A program made the translations under genes and the position numbers. Shown here one piece after another: positions 1-9,129 of a stretch of 64,000 nt of DNA. Position 1 is the first letter of the stretch. Every line of letters begins with the position of its first letter. This stretch comes from Paenibacillus taichungensis (lineage in GTDB: Bacteria; Bacillota; Bacilli; Paenibacillales; Paenibacillaceae): the NCBI RefSeq assembly GCF_013359905.1, contig NZ_JABMCC010000121.1, positions 682,001 to 746,000 on the forward strand. Direction: 5' to 3'. Below the pieces are notes generated by a model. It was not told the origin of the DNA. It searched no databases and saw only the letters and a program-made list of their open reading frames with translations.

Positions 1-719
1 CATGAGGAAATGGTACCTTCTTCTTTTGCAACGGCGCCTTCCACAAGGGCAACATACACACGTTCCTGTACATTTTCTTTCCAGTTGTCCTGCAGCTTCT
101 GCTGCACTTCTTCACTCTTGGCGAACATCATGACACCCGAAGTGTCGCGGTCTAGACGATGGACAATAAATATGCGGTTTAGTGGGTTGGTACGGCGAAC
201 ATGCTCGGTCAGCTGGCGATAAGCGGTAAGATCATCACTTTTGTCAGCGGCAATGGACAACAGTCCGGCTTCCTTGCGAATGACAATGATATCATCGTCT
301 TCATGCAAAATGTTAATGCCCGTCAGGGAAGGAGCGGCAACAGCGCCTTCTTTGCTAATTGTTACGATCTGCCCTGGCTTCAGCTCCAGATTGAACTTGG
401 TCACCACTTTCTGATCAACGGACACCTGTCCGCGACCCAGAATGGATTTGACCGCATTACGGCCGGACTTCAAATGTTTCAGCAAGAAGTTGAGCAGCTC
501 ATCCGGTTCAGTAACCTTGTACGGGCGTGGTGGTTCTTGCTTGCTATAATAGGAATTGCCCGAGCGTTTGGCTGCTTTGGGTTTGGGTGCTCCGGCTTTC
601 TTGGGAGCCGCGGAGGATTTGGATGCTACAGGCTTATTCGCCGCTCCTGTATTGCGTGATGTGGATGGTCCTGATGATTTGGCAGAAGTATTGCCTGTTG
701 GGCGTTTACGTTTATTCAT
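1..719 (-). CDS. RluA-family 23S rRNA/tRNA pseudouridine synthase (3' end outside window)
   Basis: The reverse strand reads as one open frame from an ATG at 719 to the window edge, about 239 residues without a stop. A Lys/Ala/Pro-rich N-terminal tail of about 65 residues is followed by an S4-type RNA-binding segment and then the RluA signature HRLDRDTSG near residues 187-195. The Asp in RLD is the known nucleophile of this family, which isomerises uridine to pseudouridine in structured RNA. An AAGGAG ribosome site lies about 10 nt upstream of the start. The basic tail is longer than in typical RluD and may be a disordered RNA contact. The C-terminal third is not in the window, so the exact subfamily (RluB/C/D-like) is open. 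Confidence 0.9.
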   Translation of the reverse strand, partial: MNKRKRPTGNTSAKSSGPSTSRNTGAANKPVASKSSAAPKKAGAPKPKAAKRSGNSYYSKQEPPRPYKVTEPDELLNFLLKHLKSGRNAVKSILGRGQVSVDQKVVTKFNLELKPGQIVTISKEGAVAAPSLTGINILHEDDDIIVIRKEAGLLSIAADKSDDLTAYRQLTEHVRRTNPLNRIFIVHRLDRDTSGVMMFAKSEEVQQKLQDNWKENVQERVYVALVEGAVAKEEGTISS

Positions 720-908
720 AAATAGTAATCTCCTTCTGAACAGCCTGTACCGCTTGTGTGCATACGATCCGTTCATTTCGTTATGCAGTCCAATATACCA
801 TTAACCGGGGGCAAATAAAAATAGGTGGAGACAATCTGTTATCCATCCAATCCAAAGAGAGTCGAGATTCATAGAATAACGTATCCCATAGCATTGGAGG
901 TGTTACTC

Positions 909-1325
909 ATGGGTGTGTTTCTCGATATGAGAACTTCGATGAACTCGGGAACCGTAGGACAGCCCGGTTTGTCTCTAGGCCCATCGCCAGAAGCGTTTGG
1001 CTCCATTGGTCTGCAGACCCTTGGTGTCCCCAATCCCATTATCACCTTGAATGGCACGGTTGGCGTTACCGGAGAAGTGGGGGATACGTTTGTTGTTGAG
1101 CTTGTACGGGGCAGCGTTTACGATCCGTTCTATGTGATCTATCGCGCCGAAGGCACGGTAGGTCAGAACGGTGGCGCTGAATTTCATTCATTCACTGCAC
1201 AGGATCTTTCCGCACCGCCTGCACTGGAAAGTGTGTATACTTCGTTTATTTCCGGCGTGTCCACATCGGTACGGACTGGCCCCGAGGTGTTCCATGGCAT
1301 TGCAGCCACCAATTGGTTCCTATGA
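909..1325 (+). CDS. Hypothetical protein, small Gly/Thr/Val-rich, possibly spore- or surface-associated
   Basis: I do not recognise this 138-residue protein. The ATG at 909 is chosen because GGAGG sits 10 nt upstream; an in-frame ATG at 825 lacks such a site. The sequence has no transmembrane segment or signal peptide and is rich in short beta-prone stretches (for example TLNGTVGVTGEVGDTFVVEL), which suggests a small beta-sandwich. Composition is reminiscent of Bacillales spore-surface proteins, but this is only an impression. It is followed by a terminator shared with the convergent gene downstream. Confidence 0.7.
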   Translation: MGVFLDMRTSMNSGTVGQPGLSLGPSPEAFGSIGLQTLGVPNPIITLNGTVGVTGEVGDTFVVELVRGSVYDPFYVIYRAEGTVGQNGGAEFHSFTAQDLSAPPALESVYTSFISGVSTSVRTGPEVFHGIAATNWFL

Positions 1326-1376
1326 ACAAAAGGTTCAGCAGGAAGAGTGTTTACGTAAGCATCTGATGATTAGCAG

Positions 1377-1413
1377 AACAAAATCCCGGCTCCAAGGAGT
1401 CCGGGATTTTTGT
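1377..1413. terminator. Bidirectional rho-independent terminator
   Basis: AAATCCCGG and CCGGGATTT form a 9-bp stem with A-rich sequence on the left and T-rich on the right. It sits between two convergent genes and can serve both. Confidence 0.85.
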
Positions 1414-1434
1414 TGTAGTATCTACTTTTACAGA

Positions 1435-2145
1435 CTAGTTGGCGCGGCCTTTCAAAATAATGTTGTTGGCTTTGCCGAAGTCGATGGCGACTTTGCCTGC
1501 AAGTGCCGCTGTTCGTTCCGCAAGAACAACCGCGTTCACGCCACAGGAGAAAAGAGCTACATCGAAGGTATCCTGATTCGTTTGAATCCATTGCAGCGTT
1601 TCCTGCATCTGATCCCAGCTGTCGAACGGCAGCGCAGCTGTGATATCCAGATGGTAGGGCTCCTGAACGAGCATGGCTCGCAGCTGCTCAATCTCGCGGG
1701 TAACGAGCAGCACCCGCTTGCCGGCAAGCATATTCCAGAAGCGGGGCACCTGCGCGAGTTCCCGATTGACACAGGCATGGCAAGTTAGTGCCGGAGCGAT
1801 GCCGAAATGTGCGAACACCGTATCGGTCAGCTGTCTTTTGAGATGCTCCGGCGCTTTGATGGTACTGTCCCCGTGAGGAAGAATACCTACGATATCTGCC
1901 CTTTGCAAGGAAGCGGCAACCTCGTCCCGAAGCTGCAGATTGGGCAGACGCAGTCCTTTTTGTCCCAGATTAGCTTTGATAGCCCATCGTTCCTGCAGAA
2001 CCTGTTCCGTACTCCAGACCGTTTCCTGAGACATGACGATATTTTCCCCATCGCCCACACGGACCAGAGAGAAGGGACGCTTATCCCTCACGGCGGCTTC
2101 GAGTTGATCCAACACACCATCCATTTCAAGATAGATTGGACTCAT
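1435..2145 (-). CDS. GT-D fold glycosyltransferase-like protein
   Basis: A 236-residue protein starting at ATG 2145 with AAAGGAGG 12 nt upstream; a longer frame to 2235 has no ribosome site. Near residue 30 it carries SLVRVGDGEN, the Arg-(Phe/Val)-Gly-Asp-Gly-Glu motif that marks the GT-D (DUF1792-type) glycosyltransferase fold, in which the Asp binds the sugar nucleotide metal. The rest is alpha/beta without membrane segments. It is divergent from the glycan operon that begins at 2499 and may act on the same surface polymer or glycoprotein. Acceptor and sugar cannot be told from sequence. Confidence 0.75.
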   Translation of the reverse strand: MSPIYLEMDGVLDQLEAAVRDKRPFSLVRVGDGENIVMSQETVWSTEQVLQERWAIKANLGQKGLRLPNLQLRDEVAASLQRADIVGILPHGDSTIKAPEHLKRQLTDTVFAHFGIAPALTCHACVNRELAQVPRFWNMLAGKRVLLVTREIEQLRAMLVQEPYHLDITAALPFDSWDQMQETLQWIQTNQDTFDVALFSCGVNAVVLAERTAALAGKVAIDFGKANNIILKGRAN

Positions 2146-2498
2146 TGTGGTATAAGGCCTCCTTTGAAAATTCAATTGCTCTATTCTATGTTGCGGCTTC
2201 GGCAACGTTTTGTGCGTTCGACCCGCAGGGCGCATCTTCGGTTATATATCAATCTACTTTCGGGACCGGAAAGTGTTGATGGGCTTATGTAAAAGCTGAT
2301 TTATACAAAAACCCGTGCAAGTGTCCGGACCAGTTCTATTATTTTTTCATACGTTATAGAGTCGGCTGGATTGGAGAGAGCTTCTGTATAGCAGTTTCGG
2401 GCTGACGGAGGCATTTTTTGCGTGGAAAGGGCTGTAAAAACTATGAAAATAGTCTGACTGAATTGAAAGAAGTTCAACAAAAGATGAGGAGGAAGGGC

Positions 2499-3188
2499 AT
2501 GTCCAGAAAAGTGGTTATTGAGATTAACTTCAACAATTACGGAATGGACCCACAGCGCTTGACAAGAGAGTGGCTGGAGCGACGAATGAGCATTTTTCGT
2601 ACTTTCACTCTTCATTGTCTTAAGGCGCAGACGAATCAGGATTTTCTGACGGTGGTGAAGCTTTCCAAGGAATCGGGGGAATTGATGCAAGACATTTTAG
2701 CTGAACAGGAGCCGCTGCCTTCCAATATCCGTTTTGGAACAACCATAGAAAGTGTGCGGGCCATCTTGGCTTTTGCAGAAGGGGTGGAGGAGATCTACAT
2801 GGCGCGTCTGGATTCGGATGATCTATATCACAGGACCTTTGTTCAGCAGCTCTATGACGTGCAGCCGCAGCCCGGAACGATAGCACTCATCAACCAGAAT
2901 GGATACTTGTGGGACAGTGTGAATCATGAGATGGCTCCAGCATTTCACCGTTCCCCGCAGTTCTATGTTTACCTGTATAAAACGGCTGAGTACGCTGCGG
3001 GATACCGGGTGAAGCTGCCGGGCCGGGGAACACATGGCAATGTCATTGAGCTGCCGCATGAACTGCTGGCTCCGCGCAATTATGTAAATATAGTGCATTC
3101 CAACAATACATCCATCAAAAAAGTACCACCGAAAGACCGATTGAGCCGGGAAGAGATGGCTGCGGTATTACGCGAATTCATGATTTGA
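2499..3188 (+). CDS. Putative glycosyltransferase, rhamnosyltransferase-like (GT-A fold)
   Basis: A 229-residue protein starting at ATG 2499 with AGGAGGA 6 nt upstream; the frame extends upstream but without a better start. The DSDD motif in MARLDSDDLYHR is the metal-binding DxD of a GT-A enzyme. The layout (FRTFTLHCLKAQT, then the DxD, then AINQNGY-like segments) resembles the putative rhamnosyl transferase family (Pfam Rhamno_transf). It is first in a tightly spaced operon with sugar-nucleotide enzymes, a methyltransferase and a second glycosyltransferase, so it probably builds a surface or S-layer/flagellar glycan. Substrate is inferred only from family likeness. Confidence 0.75.
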   Translation: MSRKVVIEINFNNYGMDPQRLTREWLERRMSIFRTFTLHCLKAQTNQDFLTVVKLSKESGELMQDILAEQEPLPSNIRFGTTIESVRAILAFAEGVEEIYMARLDSDDLYHRTFVQQLYDVQPQPGTIALINQNGYLWDSVNHEMAPAFHRSPQFYVYLYKTAEYAAGYRVKLPGRGTHGNVIELPHELLAPRNYVNIVHSNNTSIKKVPPKDRLSREEMAAVLREFMI

Positions 3189-3205
3189 ACAAGGAGGGAT
3201 TCATC

Positions 3206-4195
3206 ATGATTAAAGGACAAACAATTTTGATCACCGGAGGCACGGGCTCCTGGGGGCAGAAGCTGACCGAGGTACTGCTGGAACAGAATCCAGCCGAGAT
3301 TCGGATTCTCTCGCGTAATGAGTACGCCCAGATAACGATGCAGCGGGATTTCGGTCATGATGCACGTTTGCGTTTTGTCATCGGAGATATTCGCGACTAT
3401 CGGGCAGTGGAGGAAGCCTGTCGCGGGGTGGATGTACTCTTCCATCTGGCTGCACTGAAGCATGTTCCGGTATGCGAGGATCAGCCGGATGAAGCGTTCA
3501 AGACCAACGTCATCGGCACGCAGAACATTATTCGCGCTGCGATTCGCATGCAGGTTGCCAAGGTCATTGACGTCTCCACTGACAAAGCGGTAGATCCGAT
3601 TAACGTTTACGGCATGACCAAGGCTTTGGGGGAAAAGATGATGATTCGTGCTAATGGGCTGAGCGAGTCCACCCGTTTTGTATGTATTCGCGGAGGCAAT
3701 GTACTCGGGACCAGCGGCAGTGTTGTTCCATTGTTCCGTCGTCAGATTGATGAAGGCAAGAGCCTGACCATTACGGACAAAGGCATGACCCGCTTTTTCC
3801 TGACGCGGACGGAGGCCATTCATTTGCTACTGAAGGCGGCTGAGGCAGCGGTGGGCGGCGAGACTTTTGTGATGAAAATGAAGGCCTGCAAAATGACGGA
3901 TCTGGCTTCGGTCATGCTGGAGCAGGCAGGTCGTCCGGCTCACGACTATAAGGTAACCGGGATTCGACCGGGCGAAAAATTACATGAAGTACTCATTTCT
4001 CCATTCGAGGCACCACGTACCTACAAGGTTGACGAACAATATTATGTGATTTTGCCACAGGAACCGGACAAGCGCCTGACAGATCCGTATAGTGGGCTGC
4101 CTCGCGTGACGTTTTCCGAGTATCGTTCAGACAGCGCAATGATGAACCGTTCCGCTATTGCCCAGTTTTTACGTGCAGGCGGCTTTATTCATTAA
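3206..4195 (+). CDS. SDR-family UDP-N-acetylglucosamine 4,6-dehydratase-like (PseB/CapD type)
   Basis: The protein begins MIKGQTILITGGTGSWG with AAGGAGG upstream of ATG 3206, giving 329 residues. GGTGSWG is the Rossmann NAD(P) loop. VSTDKAVDPINVYGMTKALGEK contains the Thr/Asp/Lys and YxxxK active-site residues of the CapD/PseB branch of extended SDRs. These enzymes convert UDP-GlcNAc to 4-keto-6-deoxy sugars, the first step to modified hexoses in surface glycans and flagellin glycosylation. It lies 17 nt after the glycosyltransferase and is followed closely by a nucleotide-sugar dehydrogenase, so the three are probably co-transcribed. Whether the enzyme is 5-inverting or retaining cannot be decided here. 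Confidence 0.88.
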   Translation: MIKGQTILITGGTGSWGQKLTEVLLEQNPAEIRILSRNEYAQITMQRDFGHDARLRFVIGDIRDYRAVEEACRGVDVLFHLAALKHVPVCEDQPDEAFKTNVIGTQNIIRAAIRMQVAKVIDVSTDKAVDPINVYGMTKALGEKMMIRANGLSESTRFVCIRGGNVLGTSGSVVPLFRRQIDEGKSLTITDKGMTRFFLTRTEAIHLLLKAAEAAVGGETFVMKMKACKMTDLASVMLEQAGRPAHDYKVTGIRPGEKLHEVLISPFEAPRTYKVDEQYYVILPQEPDKRLTDPYSGLPRVTFSEYRSDSAMMNRSAIAQFLRAGGFIH

Positions 4196-4229
4196 TAGAA
4201 GGGAGGCGGACCGTTTGGAGGTGGAAGGA

Positions 4230-5807
4230 ATGGTAGAGAGCAGCAAGCATGAAGGAAATAAGGAAACACAGGAACGTACTACGCTTCAAAACCTAAACAA
4301 CCGCTCCCTCAAAGCCGCCGTCATTGGTCTTGGGTATGTCGGGTTACCGATGGCGGTGGAGATGGCGCAGGCTGGGTATCAGGTGCAAGGAATTGACATC
4401 GATGGGGCGAAGGTGGCTAAACTGCGTGCCGGGAAATCGTACGTAATCGGCATTGAGGATAAGGTTGTGCAATCCCTTGCGCAGGCTGGATTATTGATGG
4501 CGGGGACTGATTTCGCAGCGGTGGGTCAGGCGGATGTAATTGTTATTTGTGTGCCTACGCCTTTGACTGCGGAGCACCAGCCGGACATTTCATTTATCGC
4601 TGCAGCAGTGGATGGCATAACGCCTTATCTTCAGGAGGGCTGCCTTGTTATATTGGAAAGTACTACGTATCCCGGCACCACCGAGGAGCGTGTGAAGCAC
4701 CCGATCGAAGCTGCAAAAGGGTGGAAAGTAGGACAGCAGTTCCATGTCTGTTATTCACCAGAACGAGTAGATCCCGGAAGTGTGCATTACGGGGTGAAAA
4801 ATACACCGAAGATCATTGGCGGCTCCACGCCGTCCTGTCTATCTTATGGAAAGGCATTCTACGGTTCGTTCCTGAACGAAATCGTTCCCGTTAGTTCAAC
4901 GACGGTGGCGGAGACGGCAAAGTTGTTCGAAAACACGTTTCGCAGCGTGAACATCGCGCTCGTGAATGAACTGACACCTGCCTGTGAGCAAATGGGCGTA
5001 AACATCTGGGAGGTGCTGGACGCTGCAGCAACCAAGCCGTTCGGTTATATGCCGTTCTATCCGGGCCCGGGCATTGGTGGACACTGCATTCCAATTGACC
5101 CGATCTATCTGTCCTGGGCCGCAGGCCGTCAGGGATCAGAGCTGCAATTCATTTCGCTTGCGGATGCGACCAATCGGCAAATGCCGGAAAGAGTGGTGAA
5201 ACGTGCTGCCGAGTTGCTCGAACAGAAAGGTTCATCGATGCAAGGGGCCCAAATTGTATTGGCGGGTATGGCGTACAAAAAAGATATCGACGACTTGCGT
5301 GAATCGCCAGCGCTGGATGTCTATAGACTGCTTAGTGAAGCAGGGGCAGATGTGGTTTTCACCGATCCTATGGTGCCTGTGTTCCGCAAGGATGATGGTA
5401 CGGTTGCCCAGGCTCAATTAGCATCACCAGCATTGTGGGCGGGGGCGGATCTGGTCATCATTACGACGGATCATACGGGCTTCGACTATCAGGAGATGGC
5501 GGATCATGCCAAGCTCATCTTCGACACACGCAATGCGACAGCCGGATGTGTAGGTGGAAACATAGTGGTGCTTGGACAGCCGATCCGACCGGAAGTAAAC
5601 GTGGTGCAGGACGCCAAGAAAGAACATGAAATACAAATTCACGAGAACATGCGAGTGCCTCGGACGAAGGATGGGGAAAAGCGGGGACACACCGATCCTA
5701 TCCAGTCAGACAGTAAGGCCAATGTTAAATCACACATTGAACCGTCCATCGAACCAACTAACGAACACTCGCACGAAAATTCTGGAGGCAGCCATGGCGA
5801 ATCATGA
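4230..5807 (+). CDS. UDP-N-acetylglucosamine/UDP-sugar 6-dehydrogenase (WbpA-type)
   Basis: This NAD-dependent oxidoreductase turns a UDP-hexose into its uronic acid. The N-terminal Rossmann motif is VIGLGYVGLPMA; the central segment carries ENTFRSVNIALVNE and the catalytic cysteine in GGHCIPIDP (about Cys286), features of the WbpA/WecC branch. A hydrophilic tail of about 55 residues rich in His, Glu and Ser after residue 470 is unusual and probably disordered. ATG 4230 has GGAGG 9 nt before it; TTG 4215 is an alternative with GGGAGG. The last 14 nt overlap the next gene, which suggests translational coupling. Confidence 0.9.
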   Translation: MVESSKHEGNKETQERTTLQNLNNRSLKAAVIGLGYVGLPMAVEMAQAGYQVQGIDIDGAKVAKLRAGKSYVIGIEDKVVQSLAQAGLLMAGTDFAAVGQADVIVICVPTPLTAEHQPDISFIAAAVDGITPYLQEGCLVILESTTYPGTTEERVKHPIEAAKGWKVGQQFHVCYSPERVDPGSVHYGVKNTPKIIGGSTPSCLSYGKAFYGSFLNEIVPVSSTTVAETAKLFENTFRSVNIALVNELTPACEQMGVNIWEVLDAAATKPFGYMPFYPGPGIGGHCIPIDPIYLSWAAGRQGSELQFISLADATNRQMPERVVKRAAELLEQKGSSMQGAQIVLAGMAYKKDIDDLRESPALDVYRLLSEAGADVVFTDPMVPVFRKDDGTVAQAQLASPALWAGADLVIITTDHTGFDYQEMADHAKLIFDTRNATAGCVGGNIVVLGQPIRPEVNVVQDAKKEHEIQIHENMRVPRTKDGEKRGHTDPIQSDSKANVKSHIEPSIEPTNEHSHENSGGSHGES

Positions 5808-6540
5808 CCGGGTCAACGAGCGTTATTATGGCGAGATCAATTCGGAAGAATCGCACGAAGCCACACGTACACGTGTGCACTGGATGTGCCGGGAAGCAAC
5901 AGGCAAGCGAATTCTGGATATTGGATGCAGCCAGGGAGTCACGTCCATTTTGCTGGCGCGGGAAGGCTTTCGGGTGACCGGGATTGATCTGGAAGAAGAG
6001 AGTATACGATACGCCCGCGAGGAACTGGCGAAGGAGTCCAGACCCGTGCGGAACAATGTGGATTTTCGCCTGCTGGACATTACACAATGGAAAGCCAGAA
6101 CCACCTTTGATACAGTACTGCTGGGCGAAGTGCTGGAGCATTTTGCCCATCCGGAGACGTTATTGCTGCAAATTCACCGACTGCTGCAGGAGGAGGGAAC
6201 CCTGGTTGTGACCGTGCCATATGGTTATCATCCCTTTTACGATCACAAGCAGACGTTCTATGCCGGGAATCTGGCGATGTGCTTGCTGCCGTATTTTGAA
6301 GTATTGAAGCTGGAAGTTCATCATAAATATCTATGTTGTGTGGCACGCAAAAGACGGAAAACACAGCTGTATATGTCACCAACCCTGAACCAACTGACGG
6401 AATGGATGGAGCTGGATCACGTACATTTTGCCGCTGTGGAGAAGAATCACCTTCGTCTGATGAATCTACGCAAGAAAGCGTTGGATAATGCGGTTGAACA
6501 GGTTAAACGTCTGCGACGTCAGGAGAACGGAGAAGGGTAA
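5794..6540 (+). CDS. Class I SAM-dependent methyltransferase
   Basis: A 248-residue protein starting at ATG 5794 with TGGAGG upstream, overlapping the end of the dehydrogenase gene. ILDIGCSQGVTSILLAREG is the glycine-rich SAM-binding motif I and VTGIDLE the acidic end of strand beta 2; LLGEVLEHFAHPETLL is the typical motif II/post segment. The C-terminal 40 residues are basic and helical. By context it methylates a sugar or glycan made by the neighbouring enzymes. Confidence 0.85.
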   Translation: MANHDRVNERYYGEINSEESHEATRTRVHWMCREATGKRILDIGCSQGVTSILLAREGFRVTGIDLEEESIRYAREELAKESRPVRNNVDFRLLDITQWKARTTFDTVLLGEVLEHFAHPETLLLQIHRLLQEEGTLVVTVPYGYHPFYDHKQTFYAGNLAMCLLPYFEVLKLEVHHKYLCCVARKRRKTQLYMSPTLNQLTEWMELDHVHFAAVEKNHLRLMNLRKKALDNAVEQVKRLRRQENGEG

Positions 6541-6601
6541 CAGATAAGATTGAGAAGAAAAAAAGACCGCAATACGGGTAAGACAGGAAGGGGCTTAAAC
6601 C

Positions 6602-7744
6602 GTGATCACCATCAGTCTGTGTATGATTGTGAAGAACGAACAACGCACGCTTGCGCGCTGTCTCGACTCGGTCGCCGGCATCGCGGACGAGATCGTGATT
6701 GTAGATACCGGTTCATCCGATCGTACCATGGAGATCGCTGCGCAATATACCGACCGGGTCTACACGTATGAGTGGAAAGATGATTTCGCCGCAGCGCGGA
6801 ATTATTCATTCGACCAGGCCACACAGGAATATATCCTGTGGCTGGATGCAGATGATGTGCTGTTGCCTGCGGAACGGGCGAAACTGGAAAGGTTGAAGCA
6901 GCAGCTGCCGTCAGGCGGTGAGACGGCTGCTGTGATCTTGAGCTATACGCTGGCCGAGGGGCCGGAGGGAAGTCCGCTCGTGACGGACCGACGGTTGCGC
7001 CTCGTCAAGCGGGAGGCGGGGTGCCGCTGGCATGGCCGGCTGCACGAGCAGTTAGGCTTCCCGCAGAGCGGTGTCATTACGGCAGACATTGCCGTCACGC
7101 ACCGCCGCGAAGCGGGCCATCATTCGGCGCGAAACGTGCGCATTCTGCGCAAATGGATCGCCGAAGAGGGCGCAGCCCAGGGACGCCTGCTGTTCTATTA
7201 TGCAGGCGAATGTTACGACCGCAAGCGTTATGCGGCGGCGGCTCGGGCGTACGTAAAGCTGCTGCTGGAGCCGAGCGGCTATCGCGAGGATCGGCTCATC
7301 GCCTGCGCACGGCTGGCGGAATGTTATGAGCGGCTGGGCGAGCCGGGTCGGAAACTGGGTGCGTTGCTGCAATCATTTCAATTCGACCTGCCGCATGCCG
7401 ACTTCTGCTGCGCCATCGCTGCCTGCTTCCAGGAAAGGCAGGAGATTGTGTCTGCCATCTACTGGTATATGCAAGCGCTTGATGTCAGCAGCCGGGATCC
7501 GGGTCTGCGTCCCGTGCCTACGGCATGCCGCACTTGGCTGCCCCACGCACGGCTCTCCCTTTGTTACGCTCACATGGGAAACTGGGAGCACGCGCTTCTG
7601 CATAACAGCAAAGCAAGGGAGTATCTGCCGAATGACCCCAGTCTGATTGCCAATCGGCAGAAGATTGAAGCGATGGTGAGTAAGGGGAACAGTGGGCCGG
7701 AAGAGAAAGAGAAAGAGAAAGAGAAAGAGAAAGAGAAAGAGTAG
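6602..7744 (+). CDS. Family 2 glycosyltransferase with C-terminal TPR-like helices and (EK)n tail
   Basis: A GTG start at 6602 follows a GGAAGGGG site. The N-terminal 100 residues are a GT2 domain: ISLCMIVKNE, IVIVDTGSSD and the DxD-type LWLDADD. After the catalytic part come helical TPR-like repeats (GECYDRKRYAAAARAYVKLL, ARLAECYERLGEP and similar), a common layout in Firmicute glycosyltransferases of the SunS-like kind. The end is a low-complexity Glu-Lys run encoded by a perfect hexanucleotide repeat. It closes the glycan operon and is followed by a strong terminator. Confidence 0.88.
   Translation: MITISLCMIVKNEQRTLARCLDSVAGIADEIVIVDTGSSDRTMEIAAQYTDRVYTYEWKDDFAAARNYSFDQATQEYILWLDADDVLLPAERAKLERLKQQLPSGGETAAVILSYTLAEGPEGSPLVTDRRLRLVKREAGCRWHGRLHEQLGFPQSGVITADIAVTHRREAGHHSARNVRILRKWIAEEGAAQGRLLFYYAGECYDRKRYAAAARAYVKLLLEPSGYREDRLIACARLAECYERLGEPGRKLGALLQSFQFDLPHADFCCAIAACFQERQEIVSAIYWYMQALDVSSRDPGLRPVPTACRTWLPHARLSLCYAHMGNWEHALLHNSKAREYLPNDPSLIANRQKIEAMVSKGNSGPEEKEKEKEKEKEKE
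7703..7741 (+). repeat. Hexanucleotide microsatellite (GAGAAA)6 at the 3' end of the glycosyltransferase gene
   Basis: Six perfect GAGAAA units plus GAG encode alternating Glu-Lys immediately before the stop. Because the unit is 6 nt, slippage changes tail length without shifting the frame. Confidence 0.9.
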
Positions 7745-7772
7745 TGTTGATCTGTTCGAGAGGTGGAATAAG

Positions 7773-7815
7773 AGCAGCCCCGCTTGCCATGAGAGTCGGT
7801 GAGCGGGGCTGCTTA
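7773..7815. terminator. Bidirectional rho-independent terminator
   Basis: AGCAGCCCCGCT pairs perfectly with AGCGGGGCTGCT across an 17-nt loop. It lies between the glycosyltransferase and the convergent membrane-protein gene. Confidence 0.88.
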
Positions 7816-7824
7816 TTTGTGTTT

Positions 7825-8346
7825 TTATTTTTCTGGTGCTAGGCAGCGAACGTACTGGTCCTTCATACGCAGGCTTTGGCATGCCCAGCCCCGGCCGTCA
7901 TAGATTTCATCATCGATGTTTAGCGTAATGCTTTCATCTACATACTCATTCCAGTTTTCGATCCGGAGTGTATTTTCATCTTCCCATTCAAGATGGTTAT
8001 GTCCGTGGTATCCAGCGCGGTATATGGCCTTTACATTGGAATCATCAAGAGCATTCGTTTTCTTTACCTCAACCCAGATTGTGACTCCACCTGCCGCTCC
8101 ACCATAAGGTACGCCGTAAATCTCGGCGGTATATTCTCCGTTCCGTGAAGGCATGGAGTAGCTCAGATCACCTTGTTCGGATCGATCAAACGTGGAGAAG
8201 TAAGGGCGAAGCGTGAAGTAAAGGTATACGGTGGCAAGCAGGACAAAAATTAATATCGAAAATGTGGTGAATATCGGGTGTCGGCGTATCCATGATTTTG
8301 ATGGTGAGATGTTTGAAGAGTCACTAGCATGTGCATGTTTCTTCAT
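7825..8346 (-). CDS. DUF5412-like membrane-anchored protein
   Basis: A 173-residue protein with one transmembrane helix at about residues 25-47 and an extracellular part containing YSMPSRNGEYTAEIYGVPYGGAAGGVTIWVEV, which matches my memory of the DUF5412 family (a signal-anchored Bacillales protein of unknown function). Start ATG 8346 follows a GAGGTTGAAC site. It appears monocistronic between two terminators or non-coding stretches. The extracellular fold is probably all-beta. No catalytic motif is evident. Confidence 0.7.
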   Translation of the reverse strand: MKKHAHASDSSNISPSKSWIRRHPIFTTFSILIFVLLATVYLYFTLRPYFSTFDRSEQGDLSYSMPSRNGEYTAEIYGVPYGGAAGGVTIWVEVKKTNALDDSNVKAIYRAGYHGHNHLEWEDENTLRIENWNEYVDESITLNIDDEIYDGRGWACQSLRMKDQYVRCLAPEK

Positions 8347-8522
8347 AATACGTTCAACCTCCTGTAGAGGTACGAATTTGATGTGTATTTAGGATCTTTT
8401 CTATAGTAAATCATTCATTGATGATATCATATTGATGATAGAAATTAATAACAAATAAGTGGAATGATTCTAGTTGTAATGGGGAATTTGATCTTATTTA
8501 AAGTAGAATAATTTGTAAAGCT

Positions 8523-8864
8523 TTGATTAACTGGCTTTTGTTCCTGAAAGGTGCTGACAAATCAAATTGGGAGGTGCTGCAAATGAATGAACCTACGTTG
8601 AAGAAAGCGATGGATACGCTGGAGTTTCTGAGTCAGGATCGTGAAGCACGTCGCTTGTATGAAGAACGGCAAAAGTATTTGCATGATGAAGCCTCAATGA
8701 TTGAGTGGGCTACGGAAAAGTGCATTGCTAAAGGTATAGTGGAAGGCGAACAAAAGAAGGCGATTGAAATTGCAAAAAATATGCTTTCATTCGGCATCGA
8801 AGTTTCAGTCATTGCCAAAACAAGTGGTCTAACTGAGTCTGAAGTTGAGGCACTGAAAGATTAG
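8523..8864 (+). pseudogene. Truncated Rpn-family recombination-promoting nuclease/putative transposase (C-terminal fragment)
   Basis: The frame starts inside the family pattern WLLFLKGADKSNWEVLQMNEPTLKKAMDTLEFLSQD and ends with the short helical segment ESEVEALKD. This is the C-terminal third of Rpn/PD-(D/E)XK nuclease family proteins; the N-terminal nuclease domain is absent and the 170 nt upstream are AT-rich without matching sequence. Family proteins are about 250-300 residues, here at most 113. It is probably non-functional as a nuclease, although the short protein starting at ATG 8583 with a GGGAGG site could still be made. Confidence 0.75.
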
Positions 8865-8882
8865 CAAAAGTACTTTAAATTG

Positions 8883-8924
8883 AAACAATCGTCTTGTCCC
8901 CAAAAGGCAGGCGGTTGTTTTTTA
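8883..8924 (+). terminator. Rho-independent terminator
   Basis: AACAATCGTCTTGTCC pairs with GGCAGGCGGTTGTT (with G-T pairs), followed by six T residues, 20 nt after the Rpn fragment stop. Confidence 0.8.
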
Positions 8925-9129
8925 ATTTGCCCTAGATCGTTTTACAGTAAAACGCGGTTGCTCATTCGGGTCTGGGCCGTTAAACTAAAGGGAGCGGCGT
9001 TTGCTTGACGGACAAGTCATGAGAACGCCATTTTGTTGTCAAGGATGCGGTATAAGCCGCTTTCGGATGTCAGAATCGGATCGGACCAAGCTGGTGGAAG
9101 AACACCGGTGATAAGTAAGGAGTCTTTAC

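Noticed and set aside
1171..1788. Long plus-strand frame opposite the GT-D gene
   Set aside because: No ribosome site and lies antisense to a motif-bearing gene; a shadow.
3080..3823. 247-residue minus-strand frame opposite the glycan operon
   Set aside because: Antisense to the dehydratase with no family features; shadow frame.
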